A stretch of DNA of 21,476 nt, taken from NCBI RefSeq assembly GCF_039543525.1, contig NZ_BAABJX010000027.1, positions 1-21,476 on the forward strand. The letters are read 5' to 3'. The notes below the pieces were generated by a model that saw only the letters and a list, made by a program, of their open reading frames with translations, had not been told where the DNA came from and did no database searches. Shown here one piece after another: positions 1-7,276 of this stretch. The DNA is from Algivirga pacifica. Its GTDB lineage: Bacteria; Bacteroidota; Bacteroidia; Cytophagales; Flammeovirgaceae. Each line of letters begins with the position of its first letter. The stretch's first letter is position 1. The translations under genes and the position numbers were made by a program.

Positions 1-6
1 GTTCAA

Positions 7-50
7 AATTTAAAAATAAGCAACGAGCCTTAGAGAGTATAGACTCGTTG
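7..50 (-). terminator. Possible intrinsic terminator after the ABC ATPase gene
   Basis: CAACGAG (21-27) and CTCGTTG (44-50) form a 7-bp stem with a 16-nt loop. Read on the minus strand the stem is followed by a T-rich run (CTTATTTTTAAATTTT). It begins 20 nt after the stop codon of the minus-strand ABC gene. The loop is long, and the stem also resembles the CAAC-flanked hairpin repeats seen elsewhere in the window, so it could be part of that family rather than a dedicated terminator. Confidence 0.45.
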
Positions 51-64
51 CAACAAAGCCATTA
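51..64. repeat. Fragment of dispersed CAAC/mini-hairpin repeat
   Basis: CAACAAAGCCATTA here is identical over 14 nt to the reverse complement of 6177-6190, in the left arm of the 6136-6386 foldback. Together with the adjacent CAACGAG hairpin it suggests that a copy of the same repeat family sits at the left edge of the window. Confidence 0.5.
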
Positions 65-69
65 AAAAT

Positions 70-663
70 TCAAAGCGTGATCACTCGATGGGCACACTCT
101 AGCCATGTGGCGTTATGGGAGGCCGAGACAATGGTTTTATTTTCTAAGCTTTGGAGTGTATTGATCAGTAATTGGATTGCACCTTCATCCAGCGCAGCGG
201 TAGGTTCATCCATCAGAATAACAGCTGGATCCAATGACAAACAAGCAGCAATAATGATTCTTTGCTTTTGTCCACCACTAATTTTCGAAAAGTCTTTATC
301 GATCAGGGATGAATCTAGTCCGAGCTTTTCCATATAATACTGGGTAGCTTTCACCTTGTCTTTGGCTTCCAAAAGGGATAATAAGGCGTGACCGTTTTCC
401 ACAGGAAGGTGAATGTTTTGAGGAATCCAGACGAGCTGTTTACGAATATTCGGCAGTGATTTTTGACTCAGCGTTTCCCCAAAAAACTTAATTTGACCCT
501 TATCTGGAGAAACTTGTCCCATCAGGACTTTCAGTAAAGTTGATTTACCCCGACCAGAAGCTCCTGAAAAACAAATATGTTCTCCTTCCTCCAAAGAAAA
601 GCTCAATCCCTCAAAAATTTGAACTCCTCCCAACGAAAGAAATATATTATCACAAACAATCAT
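70..663 (-). CDS. ABC transporter ATP-binding protein (FetA/YbbL-like)
   Basis: This 197-aa protein is a single ABC nucleotide-binding domain that would power a membrane permease from the cytoplasm. Visible motifs are Walker A (GASGRGKS, residues 34-41), the Q-loop in WIPQN (~79-83), the ABC signature SGGQ (129-132), Walker B with catalytic Glu (VILMDEPTAALD, ~148-159) and the H-loop His183. At just under 200 aa it is shorter than typical importer ATPases and matches the compact FetA/YbbL class, which pairs with a separate FetB/YbbM permease. That pairing is family knowledge; no permease lies in the window. The NUDIX gene is 40 nt upstream on the same strand, so the two are probably cotranscribed. 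The substrate cannot be told from sequence. Confidence 0.9.
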   Translation of the reverse strand: MIVCDNIFLSLGGVQIFEGLSFSLEEGEHICFSGASGRGKSTLLKVLMGQVSPDKGQIKFFGETLSQKSLPNIRKQLVWIPQNIHLPVENGHALLSLLEAKDKVKATQYYMEKLGLDSSLIDKDFSKISGGQKQRIIIAACLSLDPAVILMDEPTAALDEGAIQLLINTLQSLENKTIVSASHNATWLECAHRVITL

Positions 664-703
664 AAAATACCCCTAAAAACTAAATTTCTAATGAACTCCA
701 AAC

Positions 704-1186
704 TCATAATGTTTTTCCTTCCAACTCCTCTCTCATCGTTAACAACTGTAGCTGCTCATCATATACCGCATCGAAGGCAAACATTTTCTCTTCCATTAAA
801 TACTTGTAGATATACCAATCGGTGATGGGAGTAGGGATGTTTAACAGCTGCTCAAAATCAATCCATTCCAGTGTTCCTTCCGGACATTCAGGAGGAGGCA
901 TATCTTCAATCTCTGCGACATAAACATAGCTGATCCAGTTATACTTAGTGGGAGACGTTTCTGTAAGCATGCCACAATACCTCATGCTCGAAAGCTCAAT
1001 ACCAGTTTCCTCATAGGTTTCCCGAAGTGCAGCTTGTAAAGGAGACTCATAAGGATCTAGTTTCCCTCCTACTGGTGTATATTTATCTTTATTAGGCTCT
1101 TTTAAACGCCTCAATAATAAGAACCGGTTCTCATTTTTTAAAATGCAAAGGGTGGCCACCCTTTTGATGCCTTCTACTCCGTACAT
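704..1186 (-). CDS. NUDIX hydrolase (MutT-like)
   Basis: This 160-aa single-domain NUDIX enzyme hydrolyses a nucleoside diphosphate linked to another moiety (X). The complete NUDIX box is at residues 41-63 and fits Gx5Ex7REUxEExGU (G, KLDPY, E, SPLQAAL, RETYEETGI), so the metal-binding glutamates are intact. The preceding KYTPVGGKLDP segment resembles 8-oxo-dGTP diphosphatases of the MutT/YtkD type, which clean the nucleotide pool, but substrate assignment from the box alone is unsafe. It starts at ATG 1186 after an A-rich leader with a weak AGAG element, as is usual in Bacteroidota. It lies directly upstream of the ABC ATPase and is probably in the same operon. It is unrelated in architecture to the NUDIX regulator at 6504, which has an extra DNA-binding domain. 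Confidence 0.88.
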   Translation of the reverse strand: MYGVEGIKRVATLCILKNENRFLLLRRLKEPNKDKYTPVGGKLDPYESPLQAALRETYEETGIELSSMRYCGMLTETSPTKYNWISYVYVAEIEDMPPPECPEGTLEWIDFEQLLNIPTPITDWYIYKYLMEEKMFAFDAVYDEQLQLLTMREELEGKTL

Positions 1187-1303
1187 AGCTCTTTTTTTTG
1201 TAAAGATCTAATTTTCCAATGGTATGCACAAACTGTACGGAAAAGGTTATTACTTGAAAAATTTGTTTGTCGGTTATTGCTTATCGTTTCTACTTAAAAC
1301 AAC

Positions 1304-1366
1304 TTTCTTCATTCTTCATTCTTCATTCTTCATTCTTCACTGCTCACTGCTCACTGCTCACTGCTC
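1304..1366. repeat. Chimeric heptamer array: ATTCTTC x4 then ACTGCTC x4
   Basis: After one imperfect unit (TTTCTTC, 1304-1310) there are four ATTCTTC units (1311-1338), followed without a break by four ACTGCTC units (1339-1366). Two different sequences share a 7-nt period and are joined in phase. The stop codon of the minus-strand histidine kinase (1351-1353) lies inside the second block, so its last residues are encoded by the repeat. Confidence 0.95.
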
Positions 1367-3195
1367 AACGGAAGTCCCTCAACACTAATACTAGTCCCAC
1401 CTTTACCTGAGTCAATCAATATCGTCGCTCCCAATGCTTTGACACGGTAATGAATGTTCTTGAGGCCAATCCCTTCAGTAGTTTGTGATGTATCGAAACC
1501 TACTCCATCATCTTCATAAAAAAAACGGCCTTCTGTACCTCCAAAAAATTGTAGATGTATGTAACTGCCACCACTGTGTTTGAGACCATTTTGCAACAGT
1601 TCTTGTACAATACGATAGCTGTGCTGTAGGGTGTCCAGGGGACTATTTTCAGGCCAATGGAAGAATTGTACAGAAACTTTCATGGCAGTGTGCTTGTAGA
1701 TAAATACTAAGTCACGGATTGCACATTCGAAGGTTTCTTCCTGAAATTCAGGAGAAACTAGCCCGTGACTTAAATTACGGACACTTTTGAATGTTTTATT
1801 GACAATATCATTGATGGAAGGGTCCAGAATATCCTCTGACTTATTAATGATAGCTAAGTTCCCTCCAATATGGTCGTGTAGTTCTCTACCTATGCGGTTC
1901 CGCTCATTTTCTTGTCCATCGAGTAGGGCTGTGTTCAATTGTTGGTTTAGCTGATAGAATTCCTTTTCCAATCGAATTTTTTCCTTATAGCTGTTAAAGG
2001 TCGATTGTAATAACAAAAACATAAAAACCATGGCTTCAAATGTGCCAATAATATAGAAGCTAAGATTGGCAACAGAGGCTTCTCTTTGAACAAAACCCAG
2101 GTGTGGGAGGGAGACGGAAATAAATGCGATTCCCAAGGAGCTTCCAATGATTAGACTAATCAATAAGGATTCCCGATGCCCCTTTATTCCATTGTAAAGC
2201 ATGATTCCTAAATAGATATAGACAAGTAGATAGGAATAGGCTATTCCAAGAACAGCACAACTTACGACCAACCAATAGTACTCGTGATGAAAAATAAAGA
2301 ACAATAGGAGTAAAGGGTAATCCAGAAAAAAAATAGGCCATTGAAGCTTTTTGGCAAAGTGAATAAACTTTGATTGGGGAGACTTCTTGATGATATGAAA
2401 TAAAAACAGCATCATACCATGAATAGTCATATGATTGCCTAAAAGGCGTAAGGTTAAAAAGAGGTTGAAAGGGTCTTCATGAAAAAAATATCGGGGGATA
2501 CCCAGCTCTGCGTCAGAAAAGATAATCACTCCCGTAAAGAGAAATGCATAGTAAAAGAAAAGCCGTTGCTTACTGATGAATCCAAAAACAGTAGCCAAGA
2601 GAATTGCCGATAATAGAATCGATCGGAAACCTGTTGTAAGAAGGGTAGATTGAAAGAATACCTCCTTGAGATGCATAGTATCAGCAATAAGCAGTTCTGG
2701 ATGATGGGGCTGTCCATAAGATTCAAAATGTACCAATAAGGTATATGTTTCATGTGCTTTTGCGTCAACTTTAATCGTATATCCCGTGAAGATCTCGGGT
2801 ATGGCAACCTCAAAAGGACGTTCTACCCCCAAGTGAAAAGATTGTGTGACCGTTTCGTTTTCGTCAACAATCCACCCGTCAATAATAGGGGTATTGGGGT
2901 AAGCAAAATAAAGGATCTTCTGGCAATCGTTATCCGCTGAGAACTGAATCCTTATCCAGTCTGAAGTGGCACCTATCTCATAACTAAGTCCCTTATGGGG
3001 ATTGGAAATCCAGTGATTCTCTAGCTTGGGTATATGTTGTTGATTCCAACGAAATTCTTTTCCTTGGTAGAGCTCTACCATCGAAGATATGTTGAGGGTT
3101 GTTTGGATAGTATCAATAGAATGGAGCATGTTTTGCCCTTGTCCCCAAATTGGTAGGAGTAATAATAAGTAGGTTAAAAAACGATAGTTCAACAT
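1351..3195 (-). CDS. 7TMR-DISM sensor histidine kinase
   Basis: This 614-aa membrane histidine kinase has, in order, a signal peptide (~1-21, hydrophobic core FLTYLLLLLP), a periplasmic 7TMR-DISM extracellular domain (~30-180), about seven transmembrane helices (~185-405), a short coiled coil (~408-430), a HisKA_3-type dimerisation/phosphoacceptor region and a HATPase domain. The H-box RIGRELHDHIGGN places the phosphoacceptor at His440. The N-box QELLQNGLKHS (N536), G1 box DDGVGFD (~563) and G2 box GIGLKN are intact, so it should be catalytically active. The periplasmic domain of this family usually senses small ligands such as carbohydrates; the ligand here is unknown. The NarL-type response regulator lies 71 nt upstream on the same strand and is its likely partner. 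Its last residues (SSEQ) and stop codon come from a tandem heptamer array. A degenerate paralogue is at 9396-11225. Confidence 0.92.
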   Translation of the reverse strand: MLNYRFLTYLLLLLPIWGQGQNMLHSIDTIQTTLNISSMVELYQGKEFRWNQQHIPKLENHWISNPHKGLSYEIGATSDWIRIQFSADNDCQKILYFAYPNTPIIDGWIVDENETVTQSFHLGVERPFEVAIPEIFTGYTIKVDAKAHETYTLLVHFESYGQPHHPELLIADTMHLKEVFFQSTLLTTGFRSILLSAILLATVFGFISKQRLFFYYAFLFTGVIIFSDAELGIPRYFFHEDPFNLFLTLRLLGNHMTIHGMMLFLFHIIKKSPQSKFIHFAKKLQWPIFFLDYPLLLLFFIFHHEYYWLVVSCAVLGIAYSYLLVYIYLGIMLYNGIKGHRESLLISLIIGSSLGIAFISVSLPHLGFVQREASVANLSFYIIGTFEAMVFMFLLLQSTFNSYKEKIRLEKEFYQLNQQLNTALLDGQENERNRIGRELHDHIGGNLAIINKSEDILDPSINDIVNKTFKSVRNLSHGLVSPEFQEETFECAIRDLVFIYKHTAMKVSVQFFHWPENSPLDTLQHSYRIVQELLQNGLKHSGGSYIHLQFFGGTEGRFFYEDDGVGFDTSQTTEGIGLKNIHYRVKALGATILIDSGKGGTSISVEGLPLSSEQ

Positions 3196-3240
3196 GAGGA
3201 AATAGCCATAATTGTTTAGCTAAAAGTAACAAAGTGTTTT

Positions 3241-3264
3241 ACGAATTTCAATACTTCAATTCGT
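3241..3264. repeat. Hairpin in the regulator-kinase spacer, matching the dispersed repeat
   Basis: ACGAATT and AATTCGT form a 7-bp stem with a 10-nt loop immediately after the response regulator stop codon. Positions 3243-3257 are the exact reverse complement of 6306-6320 (GAAGTATTGAAATTC) in the large foldback. On the minus strand the stem is followed by an A-run, not a T-run, so it is not an intrinsic terminator for this operon. It may affect transcript processing or simply be a repeat fragment. Confidence 0.6.
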
Positions 3265-3266
3265 TT

Positions 3267-3878
3267 TTATGGTATTAAATTATCTAATGCATATTTCATT
3301 AGGTCTGCTTTGTTATGGATGTTCAGTTTAGTCTTAATATTTTTACTATGTGTTTTGACTGTTTCTATGCTAATACACAGTTCATCAGCAATTTCTTTTA
3401 AGATTTTACCATGTACAATTAGTCTCAAAATCTCCTCTTCTCTTTTGGTGAGTAAGGGAATGTTTTCTTCATCCTTGATGAGTTGCAGTACTTTTTCAGA
3501 ATAGTAGGAGCCTCCTTCTAAAATCGTTTTAATTCCTTTCAATACCACTTCAGAAGTTTCGTCCTTGAGTAAGTATCCGTCCACTTTAGAGTCTTTGGCT
3601 CGCTTGATAAGGGAGGGGTTGTTGTGCATGGAAATGATTAGGAACGAGAGTTTTGGAAACAGGATTCTAGCTTGCTGAATAAACTCCAATCCTTTCATTT
3701 GGGGCATGTCCATATCAACAATAACTAAATGAAAGTCGGATAATTGTATTGCTAAGGCCTCTAAAGGGTTGTTTATGCAAAGGACATCAGCAGGAAGTGT
3801 CTTTTCGATAATTTGCTTTAGCCCATCACAGAATAGTAGGTGGTCGTCTATGATAATGATCTTTTTAGTTAGCTTCAT
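3267..3878 (-). CDS. NarL/FixJ-family response regulator
   Basis: This 203-aa cytoplasmic transcription factor is the probable phosphorylation target of the kinase at 1351-3195. The N-terminal REC domain (~5-120) has the acidic pocket DD (11-12), phospho-acceptor Asp55 in VDMDMPQMKG and the conserved Lys in YLLKDET (~105). The C-terminal LuxR/GerE helix-turn-helix (~140-203) shows LTKREEEILRLI and the recognition segment ISIETVKTHSKNI. It starts at ATG 3878; the kinase gene follows 71 nt after its stop codon, giving regulator-then-kinase order. Upstream is a 302-bp divergent region shared with the DUF4139 gene. Target genes cannot be inferred with certainty. Confidence 0.93.
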   Translation of the reverse strand: MKLTKKIIIIDDHLLFCDGLKQIIEKTLPADVLCINNPLEALAIQLSDFHLVIVDMDMPQMKGLEFIQQARILFPKLSFLIISMHNNPSLIKRAKDSKVDGYLLKDETSEVVLKGIKTILEGGSYYSEKVLQLIKDEENIPLLTKREEEILRLIVHGKILKEIADELCISIETVKTHSKNIKTKLNIHNKADLMKYALDNLIP

Positions 3879-4180
3879 ATAAGGGGTGTAATTAGTTGTT
3901 ATCTAAGTACTTTACTAATAGGTGACTGACCAAGGTACAGAGTTAAAAAATAGCTATTGCAAAAAGTTGTACACTATCGTCAGATGAGGTTTTATTTATG
4001 ATTTAACGCTTATGCATTCTATTTAATGGATAACGTGCAAAAGGCTATATCATAGGGGTAGCGCATGAAAATAAGGTTATAAACAAGCTCTTAGTATTAA
4101 CTATTTTGGTAATAGAGAATTCTAATTTATCTTGACAAAGATAGGAGAAAGTAACAAAGAATAATAGATTTCTTTATCGA
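3879..4180. other. Divergent intergenic region, no gene seen
   Basis: This 302-bp AT-rich gap separates the response regulator (minus) from the MuiA-like gene (plus). A minus-strand TATCTTTG (complement of 4136-4143) matches the TAnnTTTG -7 element, but I find no well-spaced -33 box for it. AAACAAGCTCTT at 4081-4092 matches the AGAGCTTG repeats at 11343 and 13742. I see no ORF, structured RNA or convincing operator. Confidence 0.4.
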
Positions 4181-6085
4181 ATGACTAATAACCAACAAAC
4201 TATGCGCTTTTTAATATTTATCTCAATATTTTTTTCACCTTCTTTTTTATGGGCACAATCAGATACAGAAAAAGAAGTAAAGTCTACTATAAAAAAGGTT
4301 ACCGTTTACCAGAAAGGAGCGGAAATCAATCGAACCGCTTCGGTATATTTATCCAAGGGGAACACCACCCTTTTATTTAAGGATCTTCCTTCCAAAGTGA
4401 ATAAGGAGAGTATTCAGGCCAAGGGTAATAAAAGCTTAACCATTGTGTCGGTTTCTCATAATTATGACTTCTTATCAGATAAGAAAAATAGTAAACAAAA
4501 GGAGGAATGGCGTCAACGTATTCAAGTAATCAATGATAGCCTAGAACAGATTACAGGCTATCAGCAGGTGTATGAGGAAGAAAAATCATTGTTGCTGGCT
4601 AACAAGCGATTAGGAGGGGATTCAGGAGTAAATGTCGAAGATTTACGAAATGCCGCTAACTTTTATAGAAGCCGTCTGATGGAGATTGAAAGTAAGCGAA
4701 AAGCATTGAAGCGCCGTATCGATCAATTAGAACTGGAACAGGAAGCGATTCAGGCACAACTGAACCAGTTTAATGGAAAGTCTGGTAAAACAAGTAGCAC
4801 AGTTAAGGTGGTCGTTTCCACAAAGACTGCAGGGACATACCAATTGGATTTACGCTACACGATTAATGAGGCTAGATGGGTTGCGAACTATGATCTTCGC
4901 ATTGATGCGTTGGATGCGCCGATTAACTTAGCGTACAAAGCAAAGGTATTCCAGAATACAGAAGAAGATTGGAAGAAAGTTAAATTGGTTTTATCTACAG
5001 GGAATCCAGATGAGAATAATACCATACCGCAATTGTCCCCTTATTATCTTTCTTTTAATAACTACATCACAGATCGTTTAGCTGGAAGAGTAGGTGGTTT
5101 AGCCGTAAATACGCCGTTTAGAGGAGTTGTCGAAGGAGTGGTTATGGATGAAAATGGCGAGCCTATACCCGGGGCTAGCGTGGTGATTAAAGGAACTACC
5201 CAAGGAGTGTCAACAGATATTGATGGACGATATAAGTTGCATGTACCAACAGGAAACAATGTACTGGAAGTACGCTATATTGGATATGTCTCACAGCAGA
5301 AGGTGATTAACTCTGGAACCATGAACTTTGCATTGCAGGCCGATGTGGAACAACTCGAAGAAGTGGTTGTTGTAGGTTATGGAGTCCAAGGAAGAACTCG
5401 CAAGAAAGAAGCTCGTACTCAGGCGGTAGCCTCTATCGCTCCAAAGCAATTGGTTCCTCTAGGCATCTCAAAAAGTTATACCTCCACAGAGTTTGAGATC
5501 AAGATGCCTTACACCATTCCATCAGACAATCAGGCTTATGATGTGACGATGGTAGAGTATCAAGTACCTGCCACCTACCAATACAGTGCCGTACCGAAAC
5601 TATCTGAGGATGCCTATCTGACCGCCCTTATTCCAGATTGGACGGAATACCAGTTGGAGACAGGAGTTGCGAATCTATTTTTTGAAGGGGTATATAAAGG
5701 AAAAAGCCTATTGGATATGGGGGTGATGGAAGACACCATGAAGATCTCTATTGGTAAGGATAAGGGGGTGGCCATTTCACGGGAGCTACAAAAAGAATAT
5801 GCGAAGAAAAGTACCTTTGGAGGTAGCCGTATGGCACTTAAGTCCTGGGAAATCACCGTGAAAAATAACAAGAGTACTTCCATAGAAATTGCCCTAAAGG
5901 ATCAGGTGCCGATCTCTACGGATGAAGATATTAAAGTGGAACTAATAGATATCTCAGGAGCCGAACAAGACGAAGATAATGGTACACTGAAATGGAAGTT
6001 AAAGCTGAAACCCAAGCAGAAAAAAGTGCTGAGGGTGAAGTATGAGGTTAAATACCCTTCTGGAAGAAATTTGGTGGTGCAGTAA
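4181..6085 (+). CDS. MuiA-family DUF4139 protein with inserted SusC-like segment
   Basis: This 634-aa exported protein belongs to the family annotated as 'mucoidy inhibitor MuiA'. A second ATG at 4202 (MRFLIFISIFF) gives a more typical signal peptide ending near LWAQS, so 4202 may be the true start. After the signal peptide comes a DUF4140-like beta region (~35-105), a coiled coil (~110-195, rich in E/K/Q) and DUF4139 (~205-634). DUF4139 is interrupted at ~313-405 by a carboxypeptidase-regulatory-like beta-sandwich (GVVMDENGEPIPGASVVIKG, then YKLHV and YIGY) ending in LEEVVVVGYG, the pattern found at the N terminus of SusC-type TonB receptors. The protein has no receptor barrel. Its biochemical role is unknown; periplasmic or outer-membrane location is inferred. 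It is transcribed alone and followed by a strong hairpin. Confidence 0.85.
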   Translation: MTNNQQTMRFLIFISIFFSPSFLWAQSDTEKEVKSTIKKVTVYQKGAEINRTASVYLSKGNTTLLFKDLPSKVNKESIQAKGNKSLTIVSVSHNYDFLSDKKNSKQKEEWRQRIQVINDSLEQITGYQQVYEEEKSLLLANKRLGGDSGVNVEDLRNAANFYRSRLMEIESKRKALKRRIDQLELEQEAIQAQLNQFNGKSGKTSSTVKVVVSTKTAGTYQLDLRYTINEARWVANYDLRIDALDAPINLAYKAKVFQNTEEDWKKVKLVLSTGNPDENNTIPQLSPYYLSFNNYITDRLAGRVGGLAVNTPFRGVVEGVVMDENGEPIPGASVVIKGTTQGVSTDIDGRYKLHVPTGNNVLEVRYIGYVSQQKVINSGTMNFALQADVEQLEEVVVVGYGVQGRTRKKEARTQAVASIAPKQLVPLGISKSYTSTEFEIKMPYTIPSDNQAYDVTMVEYQVPATYQYSAVPKLSEDAYLTALIPDWTEYQLETGVANLFFEGVYKGKSLLDMGVMEDTMKISIGKDKGVAISRELQKEYAKKSTFGGSRMALKSWEITVKNNKSTSIEIALKDQVPISTDEDIKVELIDISGAEQDEDNGTLKWKLKLKPKQKKVLRVKYEVKYPSGRNLVVQ

Positions 6086-6101
6086 GGGCGACCCCAATGC
6101 T

Positions 6102-6125
6102 GGTCGTAACGTCCACGTTACGACC
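6102..6125 (+). terminator. Perfect 11-bp hairpin after the DUF4139 gene
   Basis: GGTCGTAACGT and its reverse complement ACGTTACGACC are separated by CC, 16 nt after the stop codon. The position suggests 3'-end formation or mRNA protection, but it is followed by TTAACATT rather than a clean T-tract. It could instead be a member of the mini-hairpin repeat family that fills the rest of this gap. Confidence 0.45.
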
Positions 6126-6135
6126 TTAACATTAA

Positions 6136-6386
6136 TTGAGCGTTATTAAGATTGAAAAAATAACCGTCATACTACCTAATGGCTTTGTTGAACCGTTGAA
6201 TCGTTGAATTTCACCTTTGGTGAGTTGATTCGAGTTGAATCGTTTATTGAATTCAATAAACGATTCAACTCGAATCAACGAGCGAAGCTCAATTCAACTC
6301 AATACGAAGTATTGAAATTCAACGATTCAACAAAGCTGTTGGGTAGTTAGTGTGACGGATAAATATTCAAACTTAATTACGCTCAA
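6136..6386. repeat. 251-bp nested foldback built of CAAC-linked mini-hairpins
   Basis: The core 6224-6279 is a perfect 56-bp palindrome centred on GAATTC with no loop. Flanking it are mini-hairpins TCACC-TTT-GGTGA (6211-6223), GAGC-GAA-GCTC (6280-6290) and TCAATAC-GAA-GTATTGA (6299-6315). Outer arms GGCTTTGTTGAA (6181-6192) and TTCAACAAAGC (6326-6336) pair, as do ACTACC (6171-6176) with GGTAGT (6342-6347) and CCGTCA (6164-6169) with TGACGG (6353-6358). The outermost arms 6136-6169 and 6353-6386 are imperfect inverted repeats starting TTGAGCGT. Linkers carry GTTGAAYC/GATTCAAC repeats of about 8 nt. No ORF is inside. It looks like a non-autonomous repeat, not a transposon with recognisable transposase. 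Confidence 0.9.
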
Positions 6387-6415
6387 GATTCTTGCGATCC
6401 ATAGCAGTTTTACCT

Positions 6416-6446
6416 TCCCCCAACCTGAAGAAATCAGGTTGGGGGA
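6416..6446 (+). terminator. Strong 13-bp hairpin upstream of the NrtR-like gene
   Basis: TCCCCCAACCTGA (6416-6428) pairs perfectly with TCAGGTTGGGGGA (6434-6446) around a 5-nt AGAAA loop. GC-rich at the base, it is followed by TTTGCTAT on the plus strand and by AAGGTAAAAC on the minus strand. It probably ends transcripts from the DUF4139 gene and insulates the NrtR-SPFH-NADK module, which starts 58 nt later. Confidence 0.7.
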
Positions 6447-6503
6447 TTTGCTATATGAGGATTCATTTATCAATTTGCCAATTACAACATAGACGAATAA
6501 TCA

Positions 6504-7187
6504 ATGCAAGCAATCAAGGTAGCGGTGGACGCCGTCGTATTTGGATATAAGGAAAAAGAACTCTACTTACTTTTAATTAAACGGAAGTACGCTACGCATC
6601 AAAATCAATGGGCACTGCCCGGAGGCTTTGTGCATACGGATGAAGCATTGACGGATGCCGTTCAGCGGGAACTACAGGAAGAGACCGGGATCACGGTCAA
6701 TTATCTGGAACAATTATACACTTTTGGAGACCAGTTGGATAGGGACCCTAGGGGCAGGGTGATTTCGATTGCTTACTTTGGATTGGTGAACCCGGAAAAA
6801 CTAACCTTGATGGCTGCCACAGATGCCCAAGAGGCTAAGTGGTTTCCGATGTCTCGTATACCTGAATTGGCTTTTGATCACGAAGTGATTGTGCAGAAGG
6901 CCAAAGAGCGCTTGCATGCCAAGGTACATTATCAACCTATTGGGTTTGACCTTTTGAATAAAGAGTTTCCATTCTCGGATGTAGAACAATTATACCAAGC
7001 TATTTTACAGAAGAAAATAGATCGAAGGAACTTTAGAAAGAAGCTATTGAGCTTTGGGTTCTTACAAGAAACCGATAAGATACATAGTGAAGGAAGCGGT
7101 CGCCCGGCAAAGCTATTTACTTTCAATAAAGACAAATATCAGCAACTGGAGAAGGAAGGTTTTTACTTTGAAATAAAGTTTGCGTAA
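6504..7187 (+). CDS. NrtR-family NUDIX transcriptional regulator
   Basis: This 227-aa protein has an N-terminal NUDIX domain (~5-140) and a C-terminal winged-helix DNA-binding domain (~150-225, wing with SGRPAKLF). NrtR-family proteins repress NAD-metabolism or sugar-catabolic genes and are released from DNA by ADP-ribose or related ligands; that is family knowledge. The NUDIX box at residues 41-63 fits the full consensus (G, FVHTD, E, ALTDAVQ, RELQEETGI), so hydrolase activity may be retained, whereas several characterised NrtR proteins have a degenerate box. Two palindromes lie just downstream, one overlapping its stop codon, and fit its operator. The SPFH and NAD-kinase-like genes follow on the same strand. 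It could control only this locus or a wider regulon. Confidence 0.9.
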   Translation: MQAIKVAVDAVVFGYKEKELYLLLIKRKYATHQNQWALPGGFVHTDEALTDAVQRELQEETGITVNYLEQLYTFGDQLDRDPRGRVISIAYFGLVNPEKLTLMAATDAQEAKWFPMSRIPELAFDHEVIVQKAKERLHAKVHYQPIGFDLLNKEFPFSDVEQLYQAILQKKIDRRNFRKKLLSFGFLQETDKIHSEGSGRPAKLFTFNKDKYQQLEKEGFYFEIKFA

Positions 7188-7199
7188 AAAATACGCAAA
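7179..7199. promoter_or_regulatory. Operator palindrome 1 (overlaps the regulator stop codon)
   Basis: TTTGCGT (7179-7185) and ACGCAAA (7193-7199) form a perfect inverted repeat with a 7-nt A-rich spacer; symmetry extends one more base on each side (A...T). The left half encodes the last residues of the regulator and the first base of its TAA. Identical half-sites and spacing recur at 7231-7251. A site for the adjacent NrtR-like protein is inferred. Confidence 0.75.
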
Positions 7200-7204
7200 A
7201 ATAT

Positions 7205-7234
7205 TTTGAAGTAAATTTATTGAAGTTATATTTG
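7205..7234 (+). promoter_or_regulatory. Bacteroidota-type promoter for the SPFH-NADK genes
   Basis: TTTG (7205-7208) and TATATTTG (7227-7234) match the TTTG / TAnnTTTG consensus of the Bacteroidota primary sigma factor, with an 18-nt spacer. Start-site position is predicted about 7 nt beyond 7234, leaving a leader of about 36 nt before ATG 7277. The -7 element overlaps operator 2, so bound repressor would block polymerase. Confidence 0.72.
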
Positions 7235-7251
7235 CGTACAAATAACGCAAA
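7231..7251. promoter_or_regulatory. Operator palindrome 2 (overlaps the -7 box)
   Basis: TTTGCGT (7231-7237), 7-nt spacer ACAAATA, ACGCAAA (7245-7251). The half-sites are identical to those of palindrome 1 and the centres are 52 bp apart, close to five helical turns, so two dimers would lie on the same DNA face. Overlap with the promoter -7 element and predicted start site fits repression. Confidence 0.78.
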
Positions 7252-7276
7252 TTAATTCTCTAAATCCATCGTTGCT

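Noticed and set aside
577..825. 82-aa plus-strand frame spanning the ABC-NUDIX gap
   Set aside because: It overlaps two well-supported minus-strand genes and has no motif.
4136..4143. Minus-strand -7 element for the response regulator
   Set aside because: TATCTTTG is a good match, but no -33 box lies at suitable spacing and it would be about 250 nt from the start codon.
6136..6386. Insertion sequence or MITE with a defined transposase family
   Set aside because: There is no ORF, no clear target-site duplication and no terminal repeat that I can match to a known family.
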